Shown here piece by piece: positions 13,611-13,644 of a stretch of DNA of 13,644 nt; position 1 is the first letter of the stretch, and every line of letters begins with the position of its first letter. The stretch is taken from the NCBI GenBank assembly GCA_964501715.1, contig CAZCTR010000028.1, positions 1 to 13,644 on the forward strand. The letters run 5' to 3'. The DNA is from M55B118 sp964501715. GTDB lineage: Bacteria > Bacillota_I > Bacilli_A > Izemoplasmatales > Izemoplasmataceae. The notes under the pieces were generated by a model, which worked only from the letters and a program-made list of their open reading frames with translations, was not told the DNA's origin and searched no databases. A program made the position numbers and the translations under genes.

Positions 13611-13644
13611 GACATTTCCCTTGAAAATCCGTTTTATTAGTGTT

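Noticed and set aside
1..13644. CRISPR arrays, insertion sequences, prophage or defence genes
   Set aside because: No regularly spaced repeats, transposase or integrase motifs, or recognisable defence domains were seen on either strand.

Overview
The window (13,644 bp, about half G+C) is ordinary-density chromosomal DNA of a bacterium that most resembles the Bacillota. The evidence is strong AGGAGG-type ribosome binding sites, sigma-A-like promoters (TTGNNN / TATAAT, often with an extended -10), U-tract terminators, a B. subtilis-style purine riboswitch ahead of a pbuG-type permease, and a PerR/Fur-like operator in the promoter of a dps gene. TGA is used as a stop codon by several genes and Trp is TGG, so the code is the standard one and not the Mycoplasma/Spiroplasma code. 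I cannot fix the genus from sequence alone. I see no rRNA, tRNA, CRISPR array, transposase, phage gene or integration site.

Layout. Positions 1-346 hold no convincing gene, only three hairpins, one of them a good terminator for the leftward gene that follows. A leftward EamA-family exporter (347-1213) is divergent from a nucleobase-uptake block: promoter, guanine-class purine riboswitch and terminator (1403-1599), pbuG-like guanine/hypoxanthine permease (1600-2970), a strong internal terminator, then a uraA-like uracil permease (3033-4319). Next come a soluble M1-like metallopeptidase with altered motifs (4370-5632), a Dps ferritin-like protein under a PerR-like box (5744-6178), a threonine aldolase with a hairpin leader (6343-7356) and a small flavodoxin-like protein (7616-8092). 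The flavodoxin gene converges on a leftward helical protein of unknown function (8110-8796); the flavodoxin terminator lies over the 3' end of that gene. A divergent promoter region (about 8856-8890) serves the unknown gene and a PEBP/YbhB-family gene (8942-9418).

The last third looks like one rightward transcription unit: a GlsB/YeaQ-type small membrane protein (9675-9926), a cytosolic GH13 glycosidase (9950-11272), an ABC-F ATPase whose start overlaps the GH13 stop by ATGA (11269-12810), and a stand-alone SagB/ThcOx nitroreductase-like protein (12837-13580), closed by a hairpin.

The gene products are mostly known families. The most interesting material is regulatory. The riboswitch leader has an exact 9-nt complementarity between aptamer loop L2 and the 5' arm of the terminator, which suggests an antiterminator built from the L2 loop and not from the usual P1 strand. 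The terminator hairpin also contains the pbuG Shine-Dalgarno sequence. I found no clear sign of a wholly new multi-gene system.
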